Below, piece after piece: positions 27,596 to 37,424 of a stretch of 64,000 nucleotides of DNA. A program made the position numbers and the translations under genes. Location of the stretch: assembly GCF_902713425.1 (NCBI RefSeq), contig NC_081201.1, forward strand, positions 14,277,362-14,341,361. The letters run 5' to 3'. This DNA is from Acipenser ruthenus (lineage: Eukaryota > Chordata > Actinopteri > Acipenseriformes > Acipenseridae). Under the pieces are notes generated by a model. That model did not search any database. It saw only the letters and a program-made list of their open reading frames with translations, and was not told the DNA's origin. Positions within the stretch are counted from its first letter, which is position 1, and every line of letters begins with the position of its first letter.

Positions 27596-27960
27596 AGGGG
27601 GGTACCTATGACTCAGAGGCATGTTTTTCAAGCACTCAAAGAATGCAGACAGATAGACGTCACTTGATCACAGGACTGATTGTATTGAAAAGGACAGGCA
27701 GGATTATAGGCTATATTTTATTCAGTAAACAGGTTGGGAAAAGGAAGAAATATGAAATTGATAGTTTGCAAATGAGTTAAATGAGGGGAGAGGGTGAATA
27801 TAGAACTGTATGGGAAATTGAAAAAAGACATGAAAAGTAGATTAGAAAAAAGTGAAGAATTTTTGTGGAAGGGAAAAAGAAAGATGACAAGTGTTCATTT
27901 TTTTTCCAAACTGTAAAAAAGAACCAGAGAAAGGTTTTAGGTGTTAAAAGTCACAATAAC

Positions 27961-28171
27961 AATATGTATGACTCCAACTCTATGAAAGTCAATGGAGTTA
28001 ATTTATGGATATAGGTACCCTGGCCTTAACTCAGTTTATTCACCAGATTTTTAATTACCAAGAGCTATCATTGCTGTGTAAATATAGTGTATCAAACAAT
28101 ATTTACATTTAATACATTGGTAAATAACATTGTTGCAAATAGAGGATATGTAAACTTTTGATGACAACTGT
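27961..28171. mobile_element. Possible Tc1/mariner end fragment
   Basis: GGATATGTAAACTTTTGATG followed by ACAACTGTATA resembles the terminal repeat of fish Tc1-like transposons with a TA target. Only one end is seen, so this is tentative. Confidence 0.35.
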
Positions 28172-28182
28172 ATATATGTAAG

Positions 28183-28375
28183 GGCAGCAGTGTGGAGTAG
28201 TGGTTAGGGCTCTAGACTCTTGACCGGAGGGTTGTGGGTTCAAGTCCAGGTGGGGGACACTGCTGCTGTACCCTTGAGCAAGGTACTTTACCTAGATTGT
28301 TCCAGTAAAAAAACAACTTTATAAATGGGTAATTGTATGTAAAAATAATGTAATATCTTGTAAGTCACCCTATAT
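28183..28375 (+). mobile_element. V-SINE-like tRNA-derived SINE
   Basis: The head, GTGGAGTAGTGGTTAGGGCT and GGGTTCAAGTCC, is a tRNA-like pol III promoter (boxes A and B). CCCTTGAGCAAGGTACTTTA is the conserved central V domain of vertebrate V-SINEs. The tail, TTGTAAGTCACCCTAT, copies the 3' end of an L2 LINE, its presumed mobilising partner; an L2 with that tail lies at 1,270-1,300. Confidence 0.85.
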
Positions 28376-28689
28376 AATAGGACAGGGCATGGGGTGTGTT
28401 GCATTAACATACGGCTGTGGTTGGGCTGGAGGCACGAAGCAAAGCTGAGTATCAACAAACATATCAACAAAGTCATATGTTAATACAACACAGCCCACAA
28501 GCTCTGGAGTGTGTTATTCTGCTTATAAAACAGACACAATAAAACATAGAAAAAACAAATGATTTTTTTATTAAAAAAACCCAACAATTTTAATATATAT
28601 TCTTCCACTTTTGAGAAAAAATAGTCCGTCAGACAAGATTCTATTTGCCGGAAACATTAAACTGGATGTTTTCCACATTTCCATTTATT
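28376..28689. other. No recognisable feature
   Basis: A+T-rich spacer between the SINE and the recombinase relic. I see no gene or repeat. Confidence 0.3.
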
Positions 28690-29523
28690 GTAAAATGTTC
28701 CATTGAAAAAGGAAAACGTGATGAATTAGTGAAACCTCCACTAGGAAGGGCTGTAGAAAGAGTTTTCTCCTTTTTATCCTTACGTTTTGTGGGAGGAGTT
28801 GCAGATGAAGACGGACGGTCATAAGGTGTGGAATGAACTGAAGTCCACTGCTTTCTGTTTTCATCCGAAGCAGTCCAATAGCTTCTTAACTGGATTCTGC
28901 TCTGTGACCAGTAACTGACATTATTTCTCTCGCCTCCAAGCCAGCTTCGCTAAGTAGGTGCACAGCAGTGCTTCTTGTGCTGTGGTTCGTATAACGACGA
29001 AACAGCGCTGCTTCCAGTGATAAACGAGGCATCACTGAAGCGAGGTGATTCACTCCCATCGGTTTTAGAGGATACCAGATAGCTTCATCATTTAAGTGGC
29101 ATAAAGGAATTTGGCAAGGGTGAAGGAAAAAACTGATTTTGGTGATATATTTTTAAAAACTCAATATGGGTCAAAGGGGATTACCAGGCATGGCATACAT
29201 ACACACACGGTGGCTCTCTTTATTTATGTCTTTCAAAGCGTTGTGATTTTTTGTCTCTTTGTTGTAGTTTAAGGATACAAATTCCAGTCCATTTTCATCT
29301 GTAGTGACAGCAAAGCTGTGAGGTTTAAAAAGACGCTGCCCTTCTCTGCCACGCCTGGCCATGTGTATGTGAATATCCAGCCAGACTTTCTGCACAGTCC
29401 AGAGGGTGTGGTGCTGGAAGGAGCAGCTGAGTTTTGTAGCTTCTCCAGGTCAGCAGTAGCAATGCCTGGATTCTGAACTGCGGTGTCTTTGCCTGCTTTT
29501 CTGTGTCTTTTCATTATTGACAA
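28690..29523 (-). pseudogene. Crypton-type tyrosine recombinase (DUF3504/ZMYM-like)
   Basis: On the minus strand: WLDIHIHMARRGREGQRLFK, then VTTDENGLEFVSLNYNKETK and NHNALKDINK, VCMYAMPGNPLDPY, then RRYTNHSTRSTAVHLLSEAG, EIMSVTGHR and LRSYW. The R, HxxR-like, GHR and final Y motifs are those of tyrosine recombinases of Cryptons and related ZMYM/KIAA1958 proteins, which cut and rejoin DNA without RT. Two frameshifts are seen: one at about 29,396 before WLDIH and one at about 28,905 between ESS and LRSYW. The C-terminus is basic (PPTKRKDKKEK). The N-terminal core-binding part is only partly present. Element ends were not found. Confidence 0.75.
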
Positions 29524-31058
29524 AAATACATTATTGGCATTTTTGAATGCTTAGTCGCTAACAATGCTAACATTGCGGTTTATGTCAGTGCCGTTTCCAT
29601 AGCGATTGAGACCAGCACGGAGGCTACCAAAGCTAGAAATGGAGTATTCTTGACCAGCTGAATTACACACTGAAGCACAGAATGATCATAACTGAGGGTA
29701 GGCTAAAGTTAGCCATTAAATAGAAATCTTCAGAGATATTTGGTTTTTTTTAACATTGTTGTCGTTATTTGGGGGTTCAATACCCCGGTGAAGTTAGGTT
29801 GATATTGGACATTGGATATTCAGGTGGATATTCGCGCAAAACACTAATATTTCACCCAATGAAAGATGTTATGCTAAGGAGTAATTTAAGCCATGTCTCG
29901 TTGATTTGCGAGTAAGCAATCTCTAGTTATGAACGTGGAAAATAAGCATTTCAATTTACATTGTACAGTAGGTTACGCCATATAATGGTTCATAGCTCCT
30001 ACATAAAAACTCGCAAATAACTGTTATTTCACCTCATGAAAGATGTCATGCTAAGGAGTAATTTAAGCCATGGCTCATTGATTTGCGAGTTAGCAATCTC
30101 TAGTTAGGAACACGGAAAATAAGCATACACAGGGGAGACCGGGGACAGTTGTAACAGTTTTTACATTTTGCATCATAACTCCAAGACCATTTGAGCTGGT
30201 TTTCCCATTTTTTGATACAAACAACTTACACCTGTCTGTTACCAATTATCGCCGTTGTCATGTTTGTAGAGGTAATGTAAAGACCACAGTATTGCTTCAA
30301 ATGCAAGGAGTCCGATGTTACAATTGACCATATGGCCGGGGGCAGTTGTAACAGTGGTCGGGGTCAGATGTAACATTTTGTATATTTTATTTAATAACAA
30401 ATAAACAACAACACGTTGTATTTCATTTAAAAACTGGATATCTTTATTCAATAAGATATATATCTTTAATACTCAAACAATGTTCAACAGTGTAACAAGA
30501 ACAATTGTCATACATTCTAATTGAATAACTCAAACTTTATTGAAATATTGTCAATGGTTTTTTTTTTTGTAACAAAAACAATTTTTAAACATTTATTTTG
30601 TATCTACATTGAATCACTTATAATATGTAGTGCTTTGTACTAGCTGAAAGCAGTCCTACTTTCAAAACTTAATACTTTGAAAACTAGGGCTTTTCAAAAT
30701 AACTATTTCACTCTGATTCACAATTGTGACATATACATAACTTGCCTCCTTCAGTGCAAGCTTCGTGGGCCCAAAACTTGCAGGACCAGCTCTGAACCCC
30801 ATACTTCCTTGGGTCGGGATAAAGTATAATCTTCAAGGCACACTACACAACCGTTTTCTTTCCAGTTTTCTTTTTTTTATCTGCCAAATCAATTTTTCTT
30901 TTTGCCTTCTGACCCACAGACTTCTTTTTTCAGCTTCCATGGCTAATTCTACAGGTGTGTCAGTGAGAATTGCTGTTACTTTCCTCTTTCTCCCTCTGTT
31001 TTGACTTGCCTTGGGCCTGCTTTGGGGAACTTCTTGTGTCTCCTTTTGGAGAGCTTGA

Positions 31059-32484
31059 TTATAGCCTGATGTACTTGCCTCTGGAGAGGTGACCTGACGT
31101 GTGGCTGGAGTGGTGACTTGAGGTGTGGTTGGAGAGGTGACCTGAGGTGTGGTTGGAGAGGTGACCTGATGTGTGGTTGGAGAGGGGACCTGACGTGTGG
31201 TTGGAGAGGTGACCTGACATGTGGTTGGAGAGGTGACCTGACGTGTGGTTGGAGAGGTGACCTGACGTGTGGTTGGACAGCTGACCTGAGGTGTAGTTGG
31301 AGAGGTGACCTGAGGTGTGGTTGGAGAGGTGACCTGTGTTAGGAGAGGTGTTTTCTTCTGAAAGTGAAGCAGGTGGAAGTGGCCGATCAGTGACAAAAGA
31401 TGGTGCGAAGTCACATTCTTCAAAAATATCCTGGATGAAAAGCCAGATTCCCGTACACTTGAAGCCTGCCTGAATATTTTTGGGTGTACCAGCTAAGGGA
31501 AGAGCAGTCTTCACAATTCCTGGAATATCGTAGACCGTCTTCTTTAATGTCCCATAAACACTACGATCGAGAGGCTGCAATTCATGGGAACAGTGTGGGG
31601 GAAATGACAGGAGAACAATGCCATTGTTCTTACAGAAATCAATGCACTGGATTGACAGGTGAGAGTCATGGTTGTCTAGCAGGACCTTTGTTTCAGGAGA
31701 AAATCTGGTGTGTTTTGCGAAGTGTCGGATAAAGACCATAAAGTCGTCTTTTTGCATCCAGCCTGACCCATTTGCTGTTCCAATACAGCCTGTGGGCCCA
31801 TCTCTCAAAAAAATGGTCGATATTGCCTAATGCATTCACTGCAAATGCCATAGAAACAAGAACACCATGCTCTGCAGATGCCATTGCACCAACTTGTTTA
31901 ATTCTGCGTTTGGCCACAATTTTGTCAGGTGTTTGGACTGTTGTGATCCCAGTTTCATCAACATTCCAGATATCCTTGGCATCAAACGTGTTTCTTCCTA
32001 AAACATCCCCTAGGTTTTTGAAGCACATAGACACGTGTGTGGTTGAAACGTGTTGCCCGCTTGCGGACTCCTAATGGTAAGTTTAGGATGCCTCTTCAAA
32101 TATGATGGAGGATACTTGCAACTGTATGTTTTTGCAAGCTCATATGCAAACTTGCGCACTTGCAAAAAAAATTAAAACAAAAACATAAATGTCTCATTAT
32201 TTTGAAAGATCATGATGTTACACACAGTTTCAAATCCCCTTTTCTGCTATTTAATAAGAATACACGAAAAGGGCTATGAACACAGAGGATACTGCCTGTT
32301 TTCTGTCTACTCTACATTAACTATTAACTGTCCAGCATTGTCTTACGTGTTGATTCTATGCTTACCTCACAAGTCCATAATACAAATCTGCAGCCTTCAA
32401 CATATATTCTGACAACTTATTTTCCTGCTTAGTTATGCACACAATCAACGAGACATGGTTTAAATTACTCCTTAGCATAACATC
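31059..32484 (-). pseudogene. pogo-like DDE transposase with repeat-expanded C-terminus
   Basis: Minus strand. A short 5' exon (KLSEYMLKAADLYYGLVR, about 32,420-32,366) ends at GTAAGC. After an intron of about 200 bases, KFAYELAKTYSCKYPPSYLK and HPKLTIRSPQAG lead into IWNVDETGITTVQTPDKIVA (first catalytic D). Then come GTANGSGWMQ, KVLLDNHDSHLSIQCIDF (second D) and FPPHCSHELQPLDRSVYG, the DDE_1 signature of pogo/Tigger-type transposases. Frameshifts lie near 32,035 and 31,790. The tail is an 8-residue repeat (SGHLSNHT) made by an internal minisatellite, which is unusual. Confidence 0.8.
31080..31345. repeat. 24-bp intragenic minisatellite
   Basis: About 11 units of GGTTGGAGAGGTGACCTGAC plus GTGT or close variants. 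The unit is a multiple of three, so both the transposase frame (SGHLSNHT on the minus strand) and accidental plus-strand frames (GWRGDLTC) stay open. Confidence 0.9.
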
Positions 32485-32653
32485 TTTCACTGGGTGAAAT
32501 ATTAGTGTTTTGTGTGAATATCCACCCGAATATCCAATGTCCAATATCAACCTAACTTCACCGGGGTTTGTCAATGCCTAATGTTAATTTACCATAGCAT
32601 ATCGTAAAGTAGCACAAAAAAGAGGAACCATGTTTATTTGAAAAGAAGTCAGG

Positions 32654-32655
<2 letters not shown>

Positions 32656-32714
<59 letters not shown>
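32656..32714. repeat. (TTA)n microsatellite
   Basis: About 19 ATT/TTA triplets in a row. The rest of 32,574-33,020 is A+T rich without a recognisable gene. Confidence 0.95.
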
Positions 32715-32716
<2 letters not shown>

Positions 32717-33229
32717 AATGTATTTTTTTAAGTTTTATTTTCCAACCGAGCAGTTGTGACACTGGAACTATGCTTGTTAGAGAGGGAAGCAGAATGTCGT
32801 TTCACTTTGTTTTGACTGTATTTATTTTGGTACTGTATGCCAAGTAATAATAATAATTTTTTTTAAAAAGTGCTTTGAGCATGAATTGCTTCTGAAGTGT
32901 CCTTTATTGGAACTCTGCATGGAAAATACGTCTTTAATGAAGAAGAGCAACTTGTTAAGGTAATGTGTAAAAAAATAAAAAATAATAAATAATAACAATA
33001 ACTTGAAACAAACCATGCAGCTACTTCACAATAACTTCAGACCCTGAATGCATCTCGGGCAGGCAGCAAGTATAGCTACAAAGTTGTGTGCACTCTGCGC
33101 TGTAACGGGGCTTGCGGTGGTGGTCTGTGGCTGTAAAGGTGTCGCGCGGTAAGGGGTCCCGGGGTGATGGGGTTGTGCTAGTAATTTGTTTTTTCACAAT
33201 AAAAAAATACAGTGCAAACTTATACACAT

Positions 33230-33347
33230 TTGCGCCTGGCACCTTTTTTTTATCTCTTTTCCCTCCCTCAAAGAAGCAACTACGAATATCCTGGCGACTC
33301 TGGCGGGCAGGCATACACGGGGGCATTTGGGCAAAACCATTGTGGGT
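33230..33347 (+). promoter_or_regulatory. U2 snRNA promoter region, copy 4
   Basis: Homologous to 11,285-11,418: GCCTGGCACC, a T/C tract, AAGAAGC, a TGGCGGGC block and CAAAACCATTGTGGG up to the U2 start. The U5 3' half and 3' box that would precede it in the array are not visible, so the array is broken on this side. Confidence 0.6.
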
Positions 33348-33382
33348 ATCGCTTCTCTGCCTCTCGGCAGTGATCAAGTGTG
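33348..33382 (+). pseudogene. RNU2: U2 snRNA gene, 5' part (nt 1-35), copy 4
   Basis: ATCGCTTCTC, then several substitutions, then GATCAAGTGT; 35 bases in register with U2 nt 1-35. It ends at the same base as the U2 5' half at 11,453, and LINE ORF1 text begins a few bases later. Confidence 0.85.
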
Positions 33383-33386
33383 TTGC

Positions 33387-34426
33387 ATGACTTTTGAATA
33401 CCATTCTTTTGGTTGGGAAAGAAAAAAATGGGGTGCAGTTCAGCATGGGAAGAAGGATGTTAGCAAAATAAATAATTTGGGGTTTTTTGTCCTTACGGTG
33501 GAGCAGATATATAGCTTTTGGGACTTTCCTCTACGGAATACTTTCAAAGTGACTTTTATGGGAGACTATCTATGTCAAGAAGCCTGGAATAAGTGCCTGG
33601 AATACAAGGATACAGCTACACTATTTATAAGTAGGGTAAGAACTTTTTTTAAGCAAACAGTGATGTATACTGTGATGTATTGAATGTTGGAACAAAAGAT
33701 ATAGACTATGATGGAATGTGGAATGGGAACAGAAAATATGCCATTCGATTTAGAACACAGGCAGGAGGATTTGAGTCCCCCCCCCCCATACCCCACCTCC
33801 CCCCGCTTCCTTTTTCAGTGGTGGAGTAAAGGGATATTTGTACTACTGTAAACCGTCACATGCATTTAACTTATTTAAAGAGAAACAAGTAGAAGATAAA
33901 ACAATAAATGTTCCTTTAAGAGCAGCCATTTGGTTGTTGTCACTTTTCCACATTCAGCAGGTGTGGTGGTTAGGGGGAAGCGCTTGTTTGTTCCAGTCTT
34001 CACCTTGTTAAAGCTGTGTAAACGGGCTACCGTTCAAACAAACACAGGCTGGGGTTCCTGGCCTCTCTGTTCATCTTTTAAAAACATAACTTTAGTTACT
34101 AAAACTTGAATAAAACCTGATCCAGATAATTGATTACGCTTTCCTGAGGAATATATTTTGTTATGGATTTTTATTTTTGGGGGGCAATTCACTGAGGAAG
34201 TATCTGAGTCATGCCACATTTCATCCTCTGGGTAAGATCTGCCTAAAACATTACCATGTGTGGACTATTATTTTAATTTATGGACTGTTTTTTTTTGGTT
34301 GTTTAAATTGGGACATTCTTTGGAGATGACTCAATGCAACTAGGACTATCTACTACAGTCAGCACTGGGATATCCGTTACCCAGATACACGTCAGTCGCA
34401 TTTTACAGCCCTTGTATTAAGAATAA

Positions 34427-34487
<61 letters not shown>

Positions 34488-35190
34488 CTACTGTTAACAA
34501 TATAGTACTGCACCAACAAAACTAATGCAGTACATTTAAATGGATGCCTACTTATTGTAAAACACAGTCCTTTCACATATGGATTTTTTATATTGTCCGT
34601 TTTTCAGGGAACACAAAAAAGAATAAGGTTTGGAACGGGCTAAAATGCAATAAATCAGAAGTCAAAATGTGAGAGGGTTGGATATGCGAGTGCTGACTGT
34701 AATGAACTTTCCTTGCATATAATCTATATATTATGTGTTGTTTCTTTAGGTAGAACTGAGTTTGCTGTTATTTAGTCACATAAGGAAGAAGAAAAACATG
34801 AATTAGTTCTATTTTGTGCTGGCTGCTGGTGATGGAATTTATAAGTTTCTGCAATATATTGGTGTTCATGCCTGTGTTTGTCTGGTACAATACACCTGCT
34901 TGTTTGTTTATTGAAAATTCTGTGTCCTGAGCTTATTCCTTTGGATTTTGCTGACGATTATATTATTGTTGATTCCCTGATCGTTACACTGCTATGGACA
35001 TGCAGAAGGCGTGGGCAGAAGGGACATGTTGCAGCAGTGTGCCCAAATGTTTTCTGAACAAACTGTCTTCCGGCAGGACATTTTGGCAGAGATTGTAAAA
35101 CACCAAAGTCTTCTGAGTCAGAAGCAGTTAGTGATGAAGATTTGAATTTGCCGCCAGTGGCTAGGATTGGAGGAGAGCTAATTGACTAAG
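33387..35190 (+). pseudogene. ORF1 remnant of U2-targeted LINE copy 3
   Basis: N-terminal block at 33,387-33,640 (LTVEQIYSFWDFPLRNTFKV, then TFMGDYLCQEAWNKC), comparable to LNCLVKLPGLKEVFEVSF in the U5 family. Near 33,805-33,845, FFSGGVKGYLYYC matches FFIGVNRGYLYYA of the relic at 45.1 kb. Zinc-knuckle text RGQKGHVAAVCPNVF and GHFGRDCKTPKSSESE lies at about 34,985-35,110, with a stop between the knuckles. The acidic and Lys-rich tail runs to about 35,190 and perhaps to 35,640. Confidence 0.65.
34356..34699. mobile_element. pogo/Tigger-type MITE with TA duplication
   Basis: It starts CAGTCAGCACTGGGATATCC and ends GGATATGCGAGTGCTGACTG, nearly perfect inverted ends of Tigger/pogo type, flanked by TA on both sides. 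It is 344 bases long with no coding capacity. An (AT)n tract (about 34,430-34,482) lies in the middle. Confidence 0.88.
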
Positions 35191-35724
35191 GGGAGGGGTC
35201 TAGCAGTGCCAGGGTGCCAAATGAGGAGGCGGGGCATGCGAATGTGGTGGATAAGCAGGTATGTGGAAAGGGTGTAAAAAGAGGAAAGGAGAGAGACACA
35301 GAGGATGGACGTGAAGAGGAGAAGGAGAGATGGAGGTGGAGAAGGCTAAAGAAACAAGGAAACCAGACGAGAAATGGAACATTGCAGGGAAAGGGAAAAA
35401 AGAAGGGTGAAAGAGGTGGAGAGGAAAAGGAGCATATTAACAATTTATTTTCTGATTCTGGAGGGACGAGTCGGGAGGTGGAGATTTCTCTGTTTTCTTC
35501 TCCTGGTGCTTCTGGATTGGGAGGGGCAGGTGGGGATGTGGTGGGGCTGTGTCTCCAATCCCCCTTTCCCCCAATTGGTATGAACTTTTACAGAGAAAGA
35601 CCAGAATATGGGAGACTTTTTAGAGAAGGAGCTGGTGGATAATCTGGCAAATACGTTAAGCATGAAGAAGCCCTGTTAAATAAAAATGATGGATGGCAAA
35701 AAAATAATAATTTTCCTGATATTG

Positions 35725-35940
35725 ATGGCTCTGTCTTTTGCATCTATCAATGTTAGTGAGTTGTGTGTCTGTTCTATCATATCTGCAAAGTTTGGATGTG
35801 GGTGTGTTTTTGCTGCAGGAGTGTGGAATTGATTTTAATGACAATTATAGCGATTATGAAAATATGTGGAAATTGAGACCATCTATCTGGTCGGGAACTA
35901 ATGAGAACAGATCGGTGGGATGTTTCTTTTTTCAGGTCGA
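35725..35940 (+). pseudogene. ORF2 N-terminal remnant of U2-targeted LINE copy 3
   Basis: It starts MALSFASINV, the same start as MALSIATINV of copy 2 and MALICVSVNV of the U5 family. In a second frame (35,780-35,925) come FLLQECGIDF and ENMWKLRPSIWSG, which match LLQECGLPF and ESMWVYGASVWSG. The rest of the endonuclease is missing. Confidence 0.75.
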
Positions 35941-36151
35941 TATATAAGCAACTTGCCTGAATCAATGGTAAAAAAACAGTGAATAAAAAATAAAAATAAA
36001 ACATTTGCCTTTTTCAGTAGAATACAAAATGTCCGTGGCTCACAGGTTTTCCAAAAGATCTGGAGAAAACATACTGTAGGGTCATATTTATAAAGCACTG
36101 TAACAGGTATTTGTTTATTTATTTTTAGAACGGGATCTCCCCCTCTGCCCC

Positions 36152-36596
36152 TGTGTCTCATTTGTATTATTTTGTATTTGTGTTTTATGATTTATTTATT
36201 TGTAAATGTATTGATGGCGTAGCGGTATGGTTTTTTTTTTATTTGTGTTGCAGCGTGGATGGGAAGCCCCATCCACATTAAAAACCCATGCAGAATGTGA
36301 CCAAGGGATTATCAGATGATCGATAGCTAGTTAATCCTTCGGTCACTAATATAAAAGCCTGCAGTTCTCCCTGCTCAGGGTGGGAGTACAGAGGAGAGTA
36401 CGGGAGAGCGAGTGGATTAAAAATGAAACTAAAACATTCTAGGAACAGTGACAGCAACTGCCCAGCCTGGCTCTGTGAGCAGGGTGTTTTTGTGTTTTTG
36501 TTATTTAAATAAACGGCGCACACCGCGTCTTTTGCCCCTCTCTGTTATTCTTCCTGCTTCTGGCCTGACGTCACCACTACTGCCATCCGTGTCACA
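36152..36596. repeat. Solo LTR-like element (LTR family 1, copy 2)
   Basis: Homologous to 27,036-27,522 along most of its length: TTATGATTTATTT near the start, a GGGAAGCC(A/C)CATCCACA block, GAGAGCGAGTGGA, CTCTGTGAGCAG, an AATAAAC polyadenylation region, TTTCTGGCCTGA or similar, and a GTCACA end. TATAAAAG (36,351) may be its TATA box. No internal region is present, and the duplication is not clear. A fossil. Confidence 0.6.
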
Positions 36597-37400
36597 AGCA
36601 TTTACCTTTTTTCCTTATTGGAAAATAACACAAATAAGTAGTGTCAGATACATCTTTCATGTGCTAATTTAACAGTCCCTATAGGCAGTTCAAATGCTTA
36701 TTTTTGATTTTGGTTGAAAATGCTTTATGAATGTGGACCATATTGAAACCAAAACTATAAAATGTACATTTTCTATAGGCTTACGTTACCATTCCAAATT
36801 GTGATAACAGCTTTGTCGCAAGATACATTTTCATTCCATACATGTAATATCGCACTCGTTTTGTTTGATTAACTTTGATTAAAGAATTTACCAGGTTTTT
36901 TCGATCTTTATGTTTCCATTAAAGCAGAGAATGGGTGAAATCGACCTTTATGCTTTATGCTATTTCAATTCTAATTGAAATAACGTTTGGTCACAGCGGA
37001 GCTATACGTATAGATAAAGATCCTACACATTTAAAAATGGTCTCAAATAAACTGCAGAAACCACAGTATATAAAAGTGTATTAAACAGACTTTTATAGCA
37101 CAAATTTACAAGTACAAATAAAATGCACAGAACAAAACTAGGGATAGCTGAACAGAACTAACTTGCACTATTTTCCGGAGTCTGGGGTCCGCCCTTCCCC
37201 TGGGTCACTGTCTTGGATGATGTTTGACATTTCATGACACATATTTTTTAGAACAAATCTCCCAGCAAAAACAACACCAACCTAAAATGACTCTCTTGAC
37301 ACTGTTAGAAATATGTGATATTAAAAGGACAAGAAGAACAGAATTTATAAATATGAATAAGTAGATGGGTTTATACCTTCATTGAGAGACACGCATTTGG
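36597..37400. other. No recognisable feature
   Basis: A+T-rich sequence between the LTR and the minisatellite. I see no gene, RNA or repeat. Confidence 0.3.
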
Positions 37401-37424
37401 TTCACTGCTACTGAAGTTAATGCT

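Larger units (their letters stand above)
26172..27600 (-). mobile_element. piggyBac element, partial, with nested solo LTR
   Basis: The plus-strand left end starts TTAACACTTGAAGCGCCGG: TTAA is the piggyBac target, and the following bases are a plausible terminal repeat. The transposase is on the minus strand. The right (5') part with the N-terminal transposase and the second terminal repeat is not seen. The sequence beyond about 27,595 is unclear before LINE text resumes at 27,780. It is inserted in the endonuclease region of a U2-type LINE. Confidence 0.75.
25893..27960 (+). mobile_element. U2-type LINE relic, ORF2 part, split by piggyBac
   Basis: Left part 25,893-26,171: GMLFNSADC, then GRVMYVDIILHKENFRLINV and YAPTIKSTRLEVF and IIWGDFNTSL, matching the endonuclease of both LINE families (RLVNVYAPTNQNERV, SGDFNCAL). 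Right part 27,780-27,960: KDDKCSFFFQTVKKNQRKV, matching the segment before RT (ENEKCSRYFFKKV). A piggyBac lies between. Part of the endonuclease C-terminus is not seen. Old and inactive. Confidence 0.7.
29772..32573 (-). mobile_element. pogo-like DNA transposon with long inverted repeats
   Basis: About 110-130 bases starting CCCCGGTGAAGTTAGGTTGA at 29,772 recur inverted at 32,440-32,573 with few differences. Part of the left repeat is duplicated again at 30,010-30,125. Inside is a minus-strand DDE transposase. Near the left end three GGGGxCAGTTGTAACA-like motifs (30,143, 30,336, 30,359) may be transposase-binding repeats. A clear TA duplication is not seen, so exact limits are uncertain. Confidence 0.65.
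33383..35940 (+). mobile_element. U2-targeted LINE relic, 5' part (copy 3)
   Basis: It begins exactly at U2 nt 35, as for copy 2, and includes ORF1 pieces and the start of ORF2. Segments in between (about 33,890-34,970) are mostly unrecognised, apart from a MITE. The element breaks off at about 35,940 in the endonuclease domain. Inactive. Confidence 0.75.

Noticed and set aside
31118-31342. Plus-strand GWRGDL repeat protein
   Set aside because: Shadow of the 24-bp minisatellite inside the minus-strand transposase.
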